From Bacteroidota bacterium (GTDB lineage: Bacteria; Bacteroidota; Bacteroidia; AKYH767-A; 2013-40CM-41-45): a stretch of DNA of 64,000 bases. Positions 1-9,472 of the stretch are shown here, in pieces. The position numbers and the translations under genes are program-made. Under the pieces are notes generated by a model. That model worked only from the letters and a program-made list of their open reading frames with translations, made no database searches and had not been told where the DNA came from. The stretch is from contig JADKKE010000009.1 in the NCBI GenBank assembly GCA_016720655.1, forward strand, positions 62,001 through 126,000. Direction: 5' to 3'. Numbering within the stretch: position 1 is the stretch's first letter; each line of letters starts with the position of its first letter.

Positions 1-3000
1 GCACAATCCCCTCCCTGGATTTCTTTGATTAACAATCCCGCTTCGAATTACCATGAGGTCATTCAGTCTTATCAGCAATGGAAGGACAGCATGATCCGGG
101 AAGGAAAAGGCACTTTGGTTTCGCGCATATTCGCAAAAGAAAAACTTGAAAAAATAGCGGAACTAAAGGAGGAAGCGGAGGAACATTTCAATCACTGGCT
201 TTACTCAAGCCGCGATGATTACGATGATTTGGGGAATCCAATTCCGCTTCATCTCCCTAATCAAAATTCCATCACCCGTCACTCGACTTCCGATGGAAAC
301 ACAATTTCACAAATTCAGGGATCATGGAAAGCACGCGGACCCTTCGATAGCAGAGCGTCTTTTTCAGGAATTACCGGTGCGGGCAAAGGTATCGGCAGAG
401 TTTTTCCATTTGCACTAAGTCCTGTTGATACGAATATAATTTTCACCGGCGGTTCCGGTGTCGGTGTCTGGAGATCTTTCGATGACGGATTGCATTGGCA
501 ATCCTTGAGTCCGCCGATCACCGGAGCATCATTACGCGATATCAAAGCACATCCTGCGAATGCAGCCATCTGGTATATGTTGTGCAAAGGTAATTTATAC
601 AAAACCACAGATACAGGAAGTACATGGAGCACTATTTATACATCTGCATCCACAACAGGATCCATTTTAGTTGATGCTTCACAGCCTTCCACTGTATACT
701 TAGGATTAAACGGACTCGGTTTTTATAAATCACTTGATGAAGGTGCATCCTGGCAATTTATGAATTCCAGAATACCTATAGGCATCAAACCAGGCAACGC
801 TTCTGTCTTGTATGCATTTAATGGAAATACTTTTTTACGCTCAACAGACAGTGGTCTCAACTTTGATTCTGTTACAACAATCACGCATCTTGGAAGTCTG
901 TATTATCTCGCTGTCACACCTGCAGATACGAATTGCATTTACATTTCTTGTCAGTCATCCAGCAATGGTGGTGTCGTCGTTTCTCTCGACGGTGGAAACA
1001 CCTTTGTTCAACAACCAATTTCTACGAATACGAATACCTATTTTGTTAAACCCATGATTGCAGTAAGTCCATTAAACAAAGATGTACTCATGATGGGCGG
1101 TGAAATGTTATCGCGCTCTACTGATGGCGGACTCACCTGGGAATTTGCATGCACCTATTCTTACGATTCAACTTCTGTACTTCCCTTTGTACATCCCGAT
1201 CATCGCTGTGTTCAGTTTAGTTCCAGCGGATCTTTCTGGGATGGAAACGATGGCGGTATTTACAAAAGCGAAGATGCAGGTGTTACATATATTGACAGAA
1301 CAAGAGGACTTGATGTTTCCCAATTCGTTTCATTGGATTGTTCTCCTCAGGATACTTCTGTTTTCCTCTCTGGCGCACTCGATAATTCTATCCTTATACA
1401 TACAGATACCAGTTGGAAAAACACTTTTGCCGGTGATGGATTTGATGTGGCGATCAACCCTGACAACCCTGACAATTTCTATGGTAAAAACCAATATGGT
1501 TATTATCGTACACATGATAGTGGCCAAAGCTATGACCTGAACGATTATTTTATTGGCTTGAATGAAAACACATACAGTATGTCCACCGGGTTTCCGATTC
1601 GCTTCAATCCACAAAATTCAAACACTCTATATGTTGGAGTAAAAAATGTATGGAAAAGTACCAATAACGGTGATTCAGTGCATACAATCTCCGGTTTTCC
1701 GGGAACAAATGGTGGTGTTGGCGGATTTTTATTCGTCGGGCAAACGGACACAATGACATTGTTTACCCGAATTTACCGCACACACGATGAAGGCGCAACC
1801 TGGATCCCGGTTAGTAAACCGGTGTATGCTGTGGATCCTGACGAGATTAATAAAGTGTGGTCTGTTCAGAATATTTCAAACAGATATACCATCTATAACA
1901 GTACGGATACAGGAAACACATGGCAGGTGATGCAATCGCCGGATGTAACATTTAATTCCTCCACGATAAATATAGAATGTGTCAATAATGCATCCGATGG
2001 TATTTTTCTTACAATAGGTGGAATGATTTATTATATCGACAATACCCTCAGCAACTGGCAGCCTTTTAACAATGGATTTCCCGGAGCACCGGTGTATGCG
2101 ATAAAGTCGATGAAGGATTTCAATATAGTAAGAGTAGCAAGTTATGGACGAGGCGTCTGGGAAAGTGACTTATTTCAATATGGACAATCACTTGTTTCAG
2201 ATTTCATACAGGACAAAGACACTATCTGTCCGGGTGACAGTATTCAATTCTTCGACAACAGCCTAAATGCCGGTCCGGGTTATTCTACGCTTTATCAATG
2301 GTCCTTCCCGGGCGGAAGTCCCTCCCAATCGTCTCTGCCTTTTCCCAAAGTTCTGTATTCAAGTCCCGGAACCTATGATGTTAGCCTGCATATGACCGGA
2401 TCCAACGGTACAGATAGCATCACAAAATTCGCTACAGTAGTTGTAAATCTTCCACCACAGGTACAAGCTCCTCTTCTCGAAGATTTTGAAGGCAGCATTT
2501 TCCCTCCATCCGGCTGGAACTGGAATCACTACAGCTCCTCTGCATCTTTTGCCCGAACCAGTTTATATGGAGGTGGCTACGGGACCAGTACAAATTCAGT
2601 GATGTATGGTACATGGGTAGGATCTCCCCGTCAAAATGACAACCTGATAACTCCTGAAATTGATTTATCATTTGTTCCTGATCCGGTACTTACCTTCGAC
2701 GTGTTATATGCCTACGATTACATCCCTGCCGAAGCAGACACATTTAAAATATTTTACTCTTACGATTGCGGAATCACCCGACACTATTTCTTTGAACGTG
2801 GCGGGCTCGACTTGAAAACGGATAGTGTATATTCCAATTACAGTGTAATTTTTGATTCCACTTCCTGGTCAAGCGATACAATTTCTCTCTATTCAATTGC
2901 TTCACATGCGCCTTTTCAGATCGGATTTGAAATGACCAGCATTGGACGATGTGAATTTTTTCTCGACAACATTCAAATCCTGTCATTGCCCGGATCAGAA

Positions 3001-3261
3001 CTTCCAGAAAATTCCCCTTCTGAAATCAATTTAAATGTATACCCAAATCCATTTACCAGGGAATTTACTGTTCTATGGAATTCATCGCAAATTGAAACAG
3101 CACAGTGTTCTTTGTATTCAATGACGGGGCAACTTTTAATGAAGAGAACAATCCAGTCGAATAAACCAACTGTTGTTTCTACCACAGACTTTTCAGAAGG
3201 TATTTATTTTTTACAAGTGCAAACGAAACAGGGCAACTTTAATCGAAAAGTTGTGAAATAA
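1..3261 (+). CDS. Sortilin/BNR-repeat T9SS-secreted protein, 5' partial
   Basis: A large exported protein whose reading frame is open to the first base of the window. The first visible residues are AQSPPWIS, which look like the end of a signal peptide (cut after AQ), so the true start lies upstream and the TTG at 25 is not the start. Counting from that TTG, residues ~110-715 hold repeated sortilin/BNR-type beta-propeller motifs (SxDxGxxW, for example STDGGLTW and THDEGATW). A PKD domain follows (~723-810, with YQWSFPGG and PGTYDVSL), then a jelly-roll 'choice-of-anchor' domain (~816-990, starting LEDFEGSIFPPSGW), and a T9SS type A sorting domain (~1000-1078, VYPNPF to GIYFLQV). The tail implies outer-membrane export and surface attachment or release. 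The substrate or ligand is unknown. It is followed by a 769-bp gap, so it is probably the last gene of its transcript. Confidence 0.85.
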   Translation, partial: AQSPPWISLINNPASNYHEVIQSYQQWKDSMIREGKGTLVSRIFAKEKLEKIAELKEEAEEHFNHWLYSSRDDYDDLGNPIPLHLPNQNSITRHSTSDGNTISQIQGSWKARGPFDSRASFSGITGAGKGIGRVFPFALSPVDTNIIFTGGSGVGVWRSFDDGLHWQSLSPPITGASLRDIKAHPANAAIWYMLCKGNLYKTTDTGSTWSTIYTSASTTGSILVDASQPSTVYLGLNGLGFYKSLDEGASWQFMNSRIPIGIKPGNASVLYAFNGNTFLRSTDSGLNFDSVTTITHLGSLYYLAVTPADTNCIYISCQSSSNGGVVVSLDGGNTFVQQPISTNTNTYFVKPMIAVSPLNKDVLMMGGEMLSRSTDGGLTWEFACTYSYDSTSVLPFVHPDHRCVQFSSSGSFWDGNDGGIYKSEDAGVTYIDRTRGLDVSQFVSLDCSPQDTSVFLSGALDNSILIHTDTSWKNTFAGDGFDVAINPDNPDNFYGKNQYGYYRTHDSGQSYDLNDYFIGLNENTYSMSTGFPIRFNPQNSNTLYVGVKNVWKSTNNGDSVHTISGFPGTNGGVGGFLFVGQTDTMTLFTRIYRTHDEGATWIPVSKPVYAVDPDEINKVWSVQNISNRYTIYNSTDTGNTWQVMQSPDVTFNSSTINIECVNNASDGIFLTIGGMIYYIDNTLSNWQPFNNGFPGAPVYAIKSMKDFNIVRVASYGRGVWESDLFQYGQSLVSDFIQDKDTICPGDSIQFFDNSLNAGPGYSTLYQWSFPGGSPSQSSLPFPKVLYSSPGTYDVSLHMTGSNGTDSITKFATVVVNLPPQVQAPLLEDFEGSIFPPSGWNWNHYSSSASFARTSLYGGGYGTSTNSVMYGTWVGSPRQNDNLITPEIDLSFVPDPVLTFDVLYAYDYIPAEADTFKIFYSYDCGITRHYFFERGGLDLKTDSVYSNYSVIFDSTSWSSDTISLYSIASHAPFQIGFEMTSIGRCEFFLDNIQILSLPGSELPENSPSEINLNVYPNPFTREFTVLWNSSQIETAQCSLYSMTGQLLMKRTIQSNKPTVVSTTDFSEGIYFLQVQTKQGNFNRKVVK

Positions 3262-4030
3262 TTTAAATTTTTTCAGCTTAAGACTTTTTATATCATTGGT
3301 GTTCTTTGCTAAGTAGGCAAGAATGATATTCAGAATATTTTCTCATGAAAGATGAAAATCAGAATACTGAATTCAACACTTTTTTTTGATATTGAATTCT
3401 CGTGAACTATTTCATGCTAGCACCTTTACTCACAGCTTTTAAAAATACAAGCAAGTTTCAGTTAAGACACATTGATCGACAATCGACCCGACCTTTCATT
3501 TAACCAAATCTATCCTTTCCGGAATCCATTTTTTTAGAATGGCATAGTTTATGAAAGCAGATAAATAGGTCCTCAACCAACACCTTTGATTACAAAATTC
3601 GGTACTTACCAGGAGAGGATGCACAGAATATTCACATTTTTAACTTATCAAATAAATTTCTATATTGGGTATTGAATTGAGGATGTTTTCACACTTTTAT
3701 AATGCATCCATGCACGCATACAAGGACCCCTGACTACAGGACTAAATCTTTCGGTATTTCTGAATGATGTGCGTGACAGATGGCCACATGGTGCGGAAGA
3801 CCTCTATCCGGAGAAAATCACTGACACATATAACAAAAAAAACAATTGAGTATTTGTGGTGTCTTACAGAATACGAAACGTCAAAAAAAACAAGGACAAT
3901 CGATGTGTTTTCGCAGTTAAACTTTCAGACTATGATTAAAAACAAATAATAAATCTGAGTCACTAATCAACTTAAACCTCCATTAACTTAATTTTAATTT
4001 TTTCATTCAACAATTCAAACTAATCAAGCC
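3262..4030. other. AT-rich intergenic gap, no gene seen
   Basis: This 769-bp stretch is AT-rich and has no credible gene. An 8-bp inverted repeat (GAATTCAA at 3369-3376, TTGAATTC at 3392-3399) encloses a T-rich loop, but it lies more than 100 bp past the upstream stop and lacks the shape of a terminator. The promoter of the gene at 4031 must lie in the last part, but I see no convincing TTG/TAnnTTTG pair. Confidence 0.5.
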
Positions 4031-5995
4031 ATGAACTCTTTAAAGTCGGATTTACAGATTTCTCTGTCGATATTCCTTTTATCGTTTCTTTTTAGTACTT
4101 GCTCAACATGTTTCGGCCAATTGACAGGGATGACAGCCAGTCCAACAACTGTATTTCTCACCACAGCAGTTCAGGACAGCAATTTCTGTTATGTGACTAT
4201 TACCGGCATTGATGCAAACGATATTATTGCTGCCCGCGTATCCTCCTCTGGAATTCCTACAACCGGAATTTCAGCCGAGATTACAAAACGAAGCTTGCCT
4301 CAAAAAGCAACTCTAAAGCCAACGCCAGAAAGTATCGTAATTAAAATTAAACCGACTACAAAATTAAAGTCCGGCACGTATGCATTGGAAATAAATTTAA
4401 AAAAAGTATGGCAGAAAGCCGGGGTCGAAATTCGCTTAAATGAAAAATATACGATAGCGACCACAACTGCCATTAAACCTGGAATGACAACCTATACGCA
4501 GGTTGTGAATGCCTATCAGAGCTCAAATTATATGCTGGCAGAAAAAATTCCGGCTGCTAATGAAAGAATCATTTTTGACGAACAACCTGTTTTCAGTTCC
4601 ACGCACTCAAATTATCCCTCACCCTTTATAAAAGACTACTTCCCAAAAAAAATTGGAGCGAAAGGAGGGACACTCATTCTTGTTGGAGTAAATCTTGACA
4701 GTATTGTTCAAATTAGTATCGGTACCACAGTATTATCCTTGCTCAAGAAACAGACTATCATGCTTGATACAATGCGGTTTATTTACAACTTACCGAAGCA
4801 AGCTTTGAGCGGAGATTTAAAAATTCTGTATCGTACCAAACCCGGACCAACCCTTTTAACTATTAACGACAAGCTCGAATCCAATTACCGAATCGCTGAT
4901 GAGTGGACTGAAATGATCCCAAAAGTTACCCTCCTTCGGTATTCATATTTCAACAATTACCCTGCGATGTACAACTGCCAGGAGTTTGTGTATACGTTTC
5001 GGTTTGAAAATATTCCCGGTAATTTTGTTGATAAGAATGATGATATACTTTCAAGACATTACCAGGATTTTGTTGAAAAATTTACCCAGATTAATGCTCA
5101 TGAAACTCAAGGTGAGAAGAAATTGTTTTATGGAAACACTTTTGATTTTATTGTAGATGGCAAATCACTCAATGCTCGATTCGATGGATTTGACTTCTTC
5201 ATTCATCCAAAAAAAGACGGAACAGCATCTCGTCCAACAGTTAAACTCACATATCCCTTTCAACTCACCGATCCGGTAGACTACAAACTCGAAAATACCT
5301 TTGCTTTGAAAAGCAAATTTGGATTTGTCAGAACTTCCGCCTGGGGACAAACAGATGGAACTTCTGATATGTCAGCCATAGGTGGTAAAAAAGTTGCAGT
5401 TGGATTGGTCGAAGATGCTAACGATCTGGCTTTTGTGATCGCTTCAGGACCCATCGGAACAGAAGGTGTATGGAAAAGCAATGCAATCACCTTAAAGGAT
5501 GGATGGGTAATCACAAAACTTGAATTTAGCATTAGAAAAAGTGAACCGCAAGGTGACTCAAAAGTTTTTGCATTGGCTCCGTTGAGTGGAAACTTAGATC
5601 CTGAAAATCTGGGGCGCGGCTTTGATCCCTTTTTATATCCACAAAGTACTATTCCCTATAATGAATTTAATTCAAATGAACATTTTACCATGATGTACAT
5701 CGATCCAAAAGTCGAAGGTTGTGATGGCGATATTTATCTTGATGTATCAAAAAAATCTACTACATGGATGCTTCGCCCGATTGTTGTAAACCTATATGCA
5801 GAAGCAACCGTATTGAATGATCATGTAATTGTGTTCACTCTTGAATCCATCTCATTAAAAGGCCCGGCAAACCGTGATCCTATGGAGGCATTCGAATTCG
5901 GGACAAGTGTTGTAAATGGAACATTAAATTGGGACATTATTCAAAACTGCAATGGGTACGACCTCATTCCGGTTCATGTATTACAGCCTTACTGA
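4031..5995 (+). CDS. Exported protein of unknown function with possible IPT/TIG-like segment
   Basis: A 654-residue protein I do not recognise. It opens with a hydrophobic signal peptide (residues ~8-30, ending CFGQ before LTGMTASP), so it is probably exported to the periplasm or surface. Residues ~195-280 (starting IKDYFPKKIGAKGGTLILVG) resemble an IPT/TIG immunoglobulin-like fold, where a short 'pattern, glycine-rich turn, beta-strand' motif introduces the domain. The rest looks beta-rich, with no cysteine or catalytic motif pattern and no T9SS sorting tail. It is the first of four same-strand genes (4031-9369) separated by 104, 81 and 36 bp, which suggests one transcript. The ATG at 4031 is chosen because the signal peptide follows directly. 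Function is unknown. Confidence 0.8.
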   Translation: MNSLKSDLQISLSIFLLSFLFSTCSTCFGQLTGMTASPTTVFLTTAVQDSNFCYVTITGIDANDIIAARVSSSGIPTTGISAEITKRSLPQKATLKPTPESIVIKIKPTTKLKSGTYALEINLKKVWQKAGVEIRLNEKYTIATTTAIKPGMTTYTQVVNAYQSSNYMLAEKIPAANERIIFDEQPVFSSTHSNYPSPFIKDYFPKKIGAKGGTLILVGVNLDSIVQISIGTTVLSLLKKQTIMLDTMRFIYNLPKQALSGDLKILYRTKPGPTLLTINDKLESNYRIADEWTEMIPKVTLLRYSYFNNYPAMYNCQEFVYTFRFENIPGNFVDKNDDILSRHYQDFVEKFTQINAHETQGEKKLFYGNTFDFIVDGKSLNARFDGFDFFIHPKKDGTASRPTVKLTYPFQLTDPVDYKLENTFALKSKFGFVRTSAWGQTDGTSDMSAIGGKKVAVGLVEDANDLAFVIASGPIGTEGVWKSNAITLKDGWVITKLEFSIRKSEPQGDSKVFALAPLSGNLDPENLGRGFDPFLYPQSTIPYNEFNSNEHFTMMYIDPKVEGCDGDIYLDVSKKSTTWMLRPIVVNLYAEATVLNDHVIVFTLESISLKGPANRDPMEAFEFGTSVVNGTLNWDIIQNCNGYDLIPVHVLQPY

Positions 5996-6099
5996 TTGAG
6001 GAAAATCTAACATTTTGTCGTATCGTAAAATCCATGAATACTCTATAATCAAAATATTTATTCCCAATTGACACTAACGCTATTAAAAACAATACCAAC

Positions 6100-7083
6100 A
6101 TGACCAATTTCAAAATACAATTATCTGTTATCCTCTGTCTTCTCTCTCTGTCAGCAATGGCTCAGCTAAAACCAACACCAATTGTTAAGCCAAAACAACT
6201 TGACATTCGCTATCTGAAAGTCCTTCCAACATTCACCGCTCAAAGCCATGATACTGTTAGCACTTTTAGCACTACTGCCAGCGGTAGCAGACGCTATGCT
6301 ACGGGTCATGCGTTTGCAGAAATAGAAGGAAAAGGATCGTCGCACGTCACACAATTGGATTACAAGGACACGCTGATTGGAAATGAAATAAAACACTATA
6401 CGACCATCGTCGCAAGAATTTCAGCGGTCAGGTTTCTCGATGAACTTTTTAAAAAACTTGGAGATAGGTTTCATCCGGCAGAGAGTTATAGCATGGTCGC
6501 TTCACTTACGACATTCAATTATGAAACAATTGAAGAGAGGAGATATGAAGAAACAGAGACAAGCGAAATTTCTTTGCCTTCATTCAATACTAGTGAAAAA
6601 ACACCCGTCGAATTCAAAATAAAAGTTGAATCCAAGGATGTAAGAACGGACGATGGAGGTGGTTCGAGGAGAGGAACGATTGGCCCGAGAGCGAAAGTAG
6701 CACTTCGCAGCAATTTTAAATTGAGAGTTGGCAACTTGCCATCTACTCGGATTTTTGCAATCAGTGCCATTACTATCCAAAAGGTATATGGAGGGTTAAG
6801 GGCGGGAGACTCTACTGCAATAAGTGATTTTACAATTGACCTGGCTCAAGTTGATGCAGCTGGCTGGAACGAATGGTTTCAATCTCCACAAAGGAATACG
6901 GATTTAAAACCAACCGAACTGATCCTTCTCGGCCCTGATCGTCGGCAAGAGCTTCTTACGATCAACCTTGGTGAGGTAGAAATTATTTCGTATTCATCCA
7001 TTCCCGTTTCCGAAAATCCAAGTGGAGCCAAACGCATAGGCTTACGGGCCAGATCAGTTTCAATGCAGTTAAATATTGAATAA
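6100..7083 (+). CDS. Exported protein of unknown function (327 aa)
   Basis: The protein starts with a clear signal peptide (MTNFKIQLSVILCLLSLSAMAQ) and is then mostly beta-strand-like sequence rich in charged and polar residues. I recognise no domain. A long middle segment (~130-200) carries many Glu, Lys and Ser residues and a GGGSRRG turn, and the C-terminal half contains short hydrophobic strands such as RIFAISAITIQKV. There is no lipobox and no T9SS sorting tail. The gene lies 104 bp after the 654-residue exported protein and 81 bp before the next exported protein, on the same strand, so the neighbours probably act together. Confidence 0.75.
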   Translation: MTNFKIQLSVILCLLSLSAMAQLKPTPIVKPKQLDIRYLKVLPTFTAQSHDTVSTFSTTASGSRRYATGHAFAEIEGKGSSHVTQLDYKDTLIGNEIKHYTTIVARISAVRFLDELFKKLGDRFHPAESYSMVASLTTFNYETIEERRYEETETSEISLPSFNTSEKTPVEFKIKVESKDVRTDDGGGSRRGTIGPRAKVALRSNFKLRVGNLPSTRIFAISAITIQKVYGGLRAGDSTAISDFTIDLAQVDAAGWNEWFQSPQRNTDLKPTELILLGPDRRQELLTINLGEVEIISYSSIPVSENPSGAKRIGLRARSVSMQLNIE

Positions 7084-7164
7084 CAAAATACACGAAAAGG
7101 GTGTACTCTATGATTTAAGCAATAAATAAATTCACTCCTTATTATTACTTGATTTGAAAGCAAT

Positions 7165-8478
7165 ATGACTCGACGTTTAGTTCACCATATCATTACTCGC
7201 AAATTTCGAATAAATCAGAACTGCTCCTGTTACAGCTTCTTTTTAACTATTCTGTTTCTAAATGTATTACTGTGTGAAGCCCAGGATTCACCCTTCGAAA
7301 TTCCAAAATCAACCGAAATTGCAATCCCTGCCTCTCCTGCCTTTCAAATGCTCGATGCAGGATCCTCTTTGGTCTCAAGTCCTGGAGCGATCCGTGATTT
7401 CAAAGTTGACTGGTCATTCAAGACGTACAGACTCGCGCCAAACCTTTCCATTGAAGCACAACCGGTATGGTCAATCTTTTACAATCGTCCTACTCCTGAA
7501 AAGTATCAAAATGCCGGAAAATTTTTGCAAACACTTTCAACACTCAATATTTCTGCGGGATCACTGGACTTCAATGATTCCATTCGTTTGTTTTCATACG
7601 CTGGAAAAATTACACTTTACCGAAAGTATGATCCCTTGGTTTCGAATAAAACTTCATTCCAGGATCTTCAGGAGGATTTCAAAGCCCAACAAGCATTAAT
7701 GGATAGTGATTTCATCTCTCTGAAAAGACAGTTTTTATTGGCAAGTTCCCGTGATGAAAAGGATTCTCTGGAAAGACTTGTTTATGCAAAAGCAGATGAG
7801 CGGGATGAGTTGAGATCAAATCAAAAACAACGCATGCAACAACGATTGGATGAATTAAAAGGCTTGTATTGGAATGCTACCAGTATAGACATTGCTGCAG
7901 GACGATCCTTTTCATTCAATCGATTCAATTCTGAACGAATAGACAGCATAAAAGCGGAACATCGGAGCAATGTGTGTTGGTTGAATGCAGGTCTTGGACT
8001 CGGAAGGAAATGGCTCTTAACTGCACAAGTTCGATGTGAATTTTTAAAGGTTACCCTGGCCGACAGCAGCAATACTATTCTCACAGATAGTATTTTTGAT
8101 TTTGATGGGTCATTCCTTGAAACTATCCAAAGAGATTCACTCTCCATCAATTTTATAAATGGTGAAGAATGGATTTTTTCATACGGGTTAAACATTCGAT
8201 ACGGCTCGCCCCGATATAATTTTTTCATCGAAGGATTTTACACAAAAAACCGTGTCCCAACATTTGAAGAAGTGAATTGGTCTTTTGAAAATGGAGTTCG
8301 CAAAAAAAAGACATCCATCATCAAAGAAGAATACATTTTCGCATTCGGGGGTGAATGGAAAATCAGTAGCAGTGTATTGTTGAGTTATGGAATTCGCTGC
8401 ACCTTAAACGAAAAAGAAAAAAACCTTAAACTGAGACAAGTCATTCCAATTGCTAGCATCAGTTGTTTAATGAGATAA
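7165..8478 (+). CDS. Putative outer-membrane beta-barrel or periplasmic protein, unknown function
   Basis: A 437-residue exported protein with a long N-terminal region before a hydrophobic signal segment (~24-40, ending EAQ). Residues ~165-230 are strongly charged and probably helical or coiled-coil (runs such as KDSLERLVYAKADERDEL). The last ~190 residues alternate polar and hydrophobic positions with many aromatics (for example WIFSYGLNIRYG and YNFFIEGFYTKN), as transmembrane beta-barrel strands do, so an outer-membrane location is plausible. This is inferred from pattern only. It is the third gene of the 4031-9369 cluster. The final residues (SCLMR) lack the usual terminal aromatic of barrels, which argues for caution. 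Confidence 0.7.
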   Translation: MTRRLVHHIITRKFRINQNCSCYSFFLTILFLNVLLCEAQDSPFEIPKSTEIAIPASPAFQMLDAGSSLVSSPGAIRDFKVDWSFKTYRLAPNLSIEAQPVWSIFYNRPTPEKYQNAGKFLQTLSTLNISAGSLDFNDSIRLFSYAGKITLYRKYDPLVSNKTSFQDLQEDFKAQQALMDSDFISLKRQFLLASSRDEKDSLERLVYAKADERDELRSNQKQRMQQRLDELKGLYWNATSIDIAAGRSFSFNRFNSERIDSIKAEHRSNVCWLNAGLGLGRKWLLTAQVRCEFLKVTLADSSNTILTDSIFDFDGSFLETIQRDSLSINFINGEEWIFSYGLNIRYGSPRYNFFIEGFYTKNRVPTFEEVNWSFENGVRKKKTSIIKEEYIFAFGGEWKISSSVLLSYGIRCTLNEKEKNLKLRQVIPIASISCLMR

Positions 8479-8514
8479 TCATGAATATCTTTCACATCTC
8501 TAAAACACAATAAA

Positions 8515-9369
8515 GTGAAAAAAGTATACTACTCCATTTTTGTCTTATTTCTGTTGACCAACATTTGCTCAAGTCAAAGCAGTATCCTCGATAGTTGTTT
8601 CACTTCTTCAGCTCCACAAACATCTTTCAATTCGAGCAGCGATCTCTCAAATTACGATGCCGACTTGATGGAATGGACGGGATCCATGTGGATTGGCGCA
8701 TGGCCGGGAGCGAACATTACCATTCCTCCACCAATTCCTGAAGCAAATTGCCGGGCTATTTTTCTTGGCAATGGTACTACCTGGACTTCAGGTGGAGAAT
8801 ATGTTGGAGTCCGGCTTGGGCAGCCATTGATAACAGGTCAATCCTACTCATTCGGATTTACTTACGTGAGCCATGGTTTCGGAAGTGATGGAATTTTTAG
8901 TCCAAAAGTTTATACAAATGCATCCATTCAGATTGGTGGAGCTGAATTTATTGACAGTCTCAGTCCTGCAGGTTATACATGGACGAATACAAATTTAAAT
9001 TTCACTGCAACAGCGAACCAAAACGGACACAACTGGCTATTTGTACGAACAGATACGAGTTCAAGCTCCGGTATAATCAGTTCGTTCTGCCGGACCTGTT
9101 CACTTTTCATGGGAATCGAAGAATCTAATAACTTCAATTCTTCAGCAGAAATTTTCCCGAACCCTTTCAACAGAAAAATAGAAATATCTGTTCCCGACAA
9201 TATCCGTTCAGAAATCAACATTTATAATTTTGCCTATCAAAATGTTTTACACCAAAATTTCACTGGTCCAACTGCAGTGAATACTGATTTCCTTACAAAA
9301 GGAATCTACTTTTTTGAATTGTCAAATGAAAATGGTGTATTAAAAACCGGAAAACTAATCAAGGATTAG
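8515..9369 (+). CDS. T9SS-sorted secreted protein (284 aa)
   Basis: The protein starts at a GTG, 36 bp after the previous stop, and begins with a signal peptide (hydrophobic through TNICSSQ). Residues ~22-200 form a beta-rich module rich in Gly, Ser, Thr and Trp, resembling carbohydrate-binding or adhesin beta-sandwich domains, though I cannot name a family. The last ~75 residues are a T9SS type A sorting domain (IFPNPFNRKIEI to GIYFFELSNENG), which implies translocation across the outer membrane. It closes the four-gene cluster and is the only member of it with a sorting tail, so it may be the surface-exposed product of the set. Confidence 0.8.
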   Translation: MKKVYYSIFVLFLLTNICSSQSSILDSCFTSSAPQTSFNSSSDLSNYDADLMEWTGSMWIGAWPGANITIPPPIPEANCRAIFLGNGTTWTSGGEYVGVRLGQPLITGQSYSFGFTYVSHGFGSDGIFSPKVYTNASIQIGGAEFIDSLSPAGYTWTNTNLNFTATANQNGHNWLFVRTDTSSSSGIISSFCRTCSLFMGIEESNNFNSSAEIFPNPFNRKIEISVPDNIRSEINIYNFAYQNVLHQNFTGPTAVNTDFLTKGIYFFELSNENGVLKTGKLIKD

Positions 9370-9472
9370 ATTTCAATTAATAATAAATTTCAAAAATCCT
9401 GAAGAAAGCAAATTCCAGATTTTACTAACTGAGCAAAGCTTGTTAGAATTAAAAACTGAAATAAAGTTGATT

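Noticed and set aside
3369..3399. Hairpin GAATTCAA/TTGAATTC as terminator
   Set aside because: It is short, has its T-run in the loop, and lies 108 bp past the stop.
3764..3949. Open frame of 61 codons in the gap
   Set aside because: It lacks a signal or domain and its residues look random; the gap is AT-rich and not otherwise gene-like.
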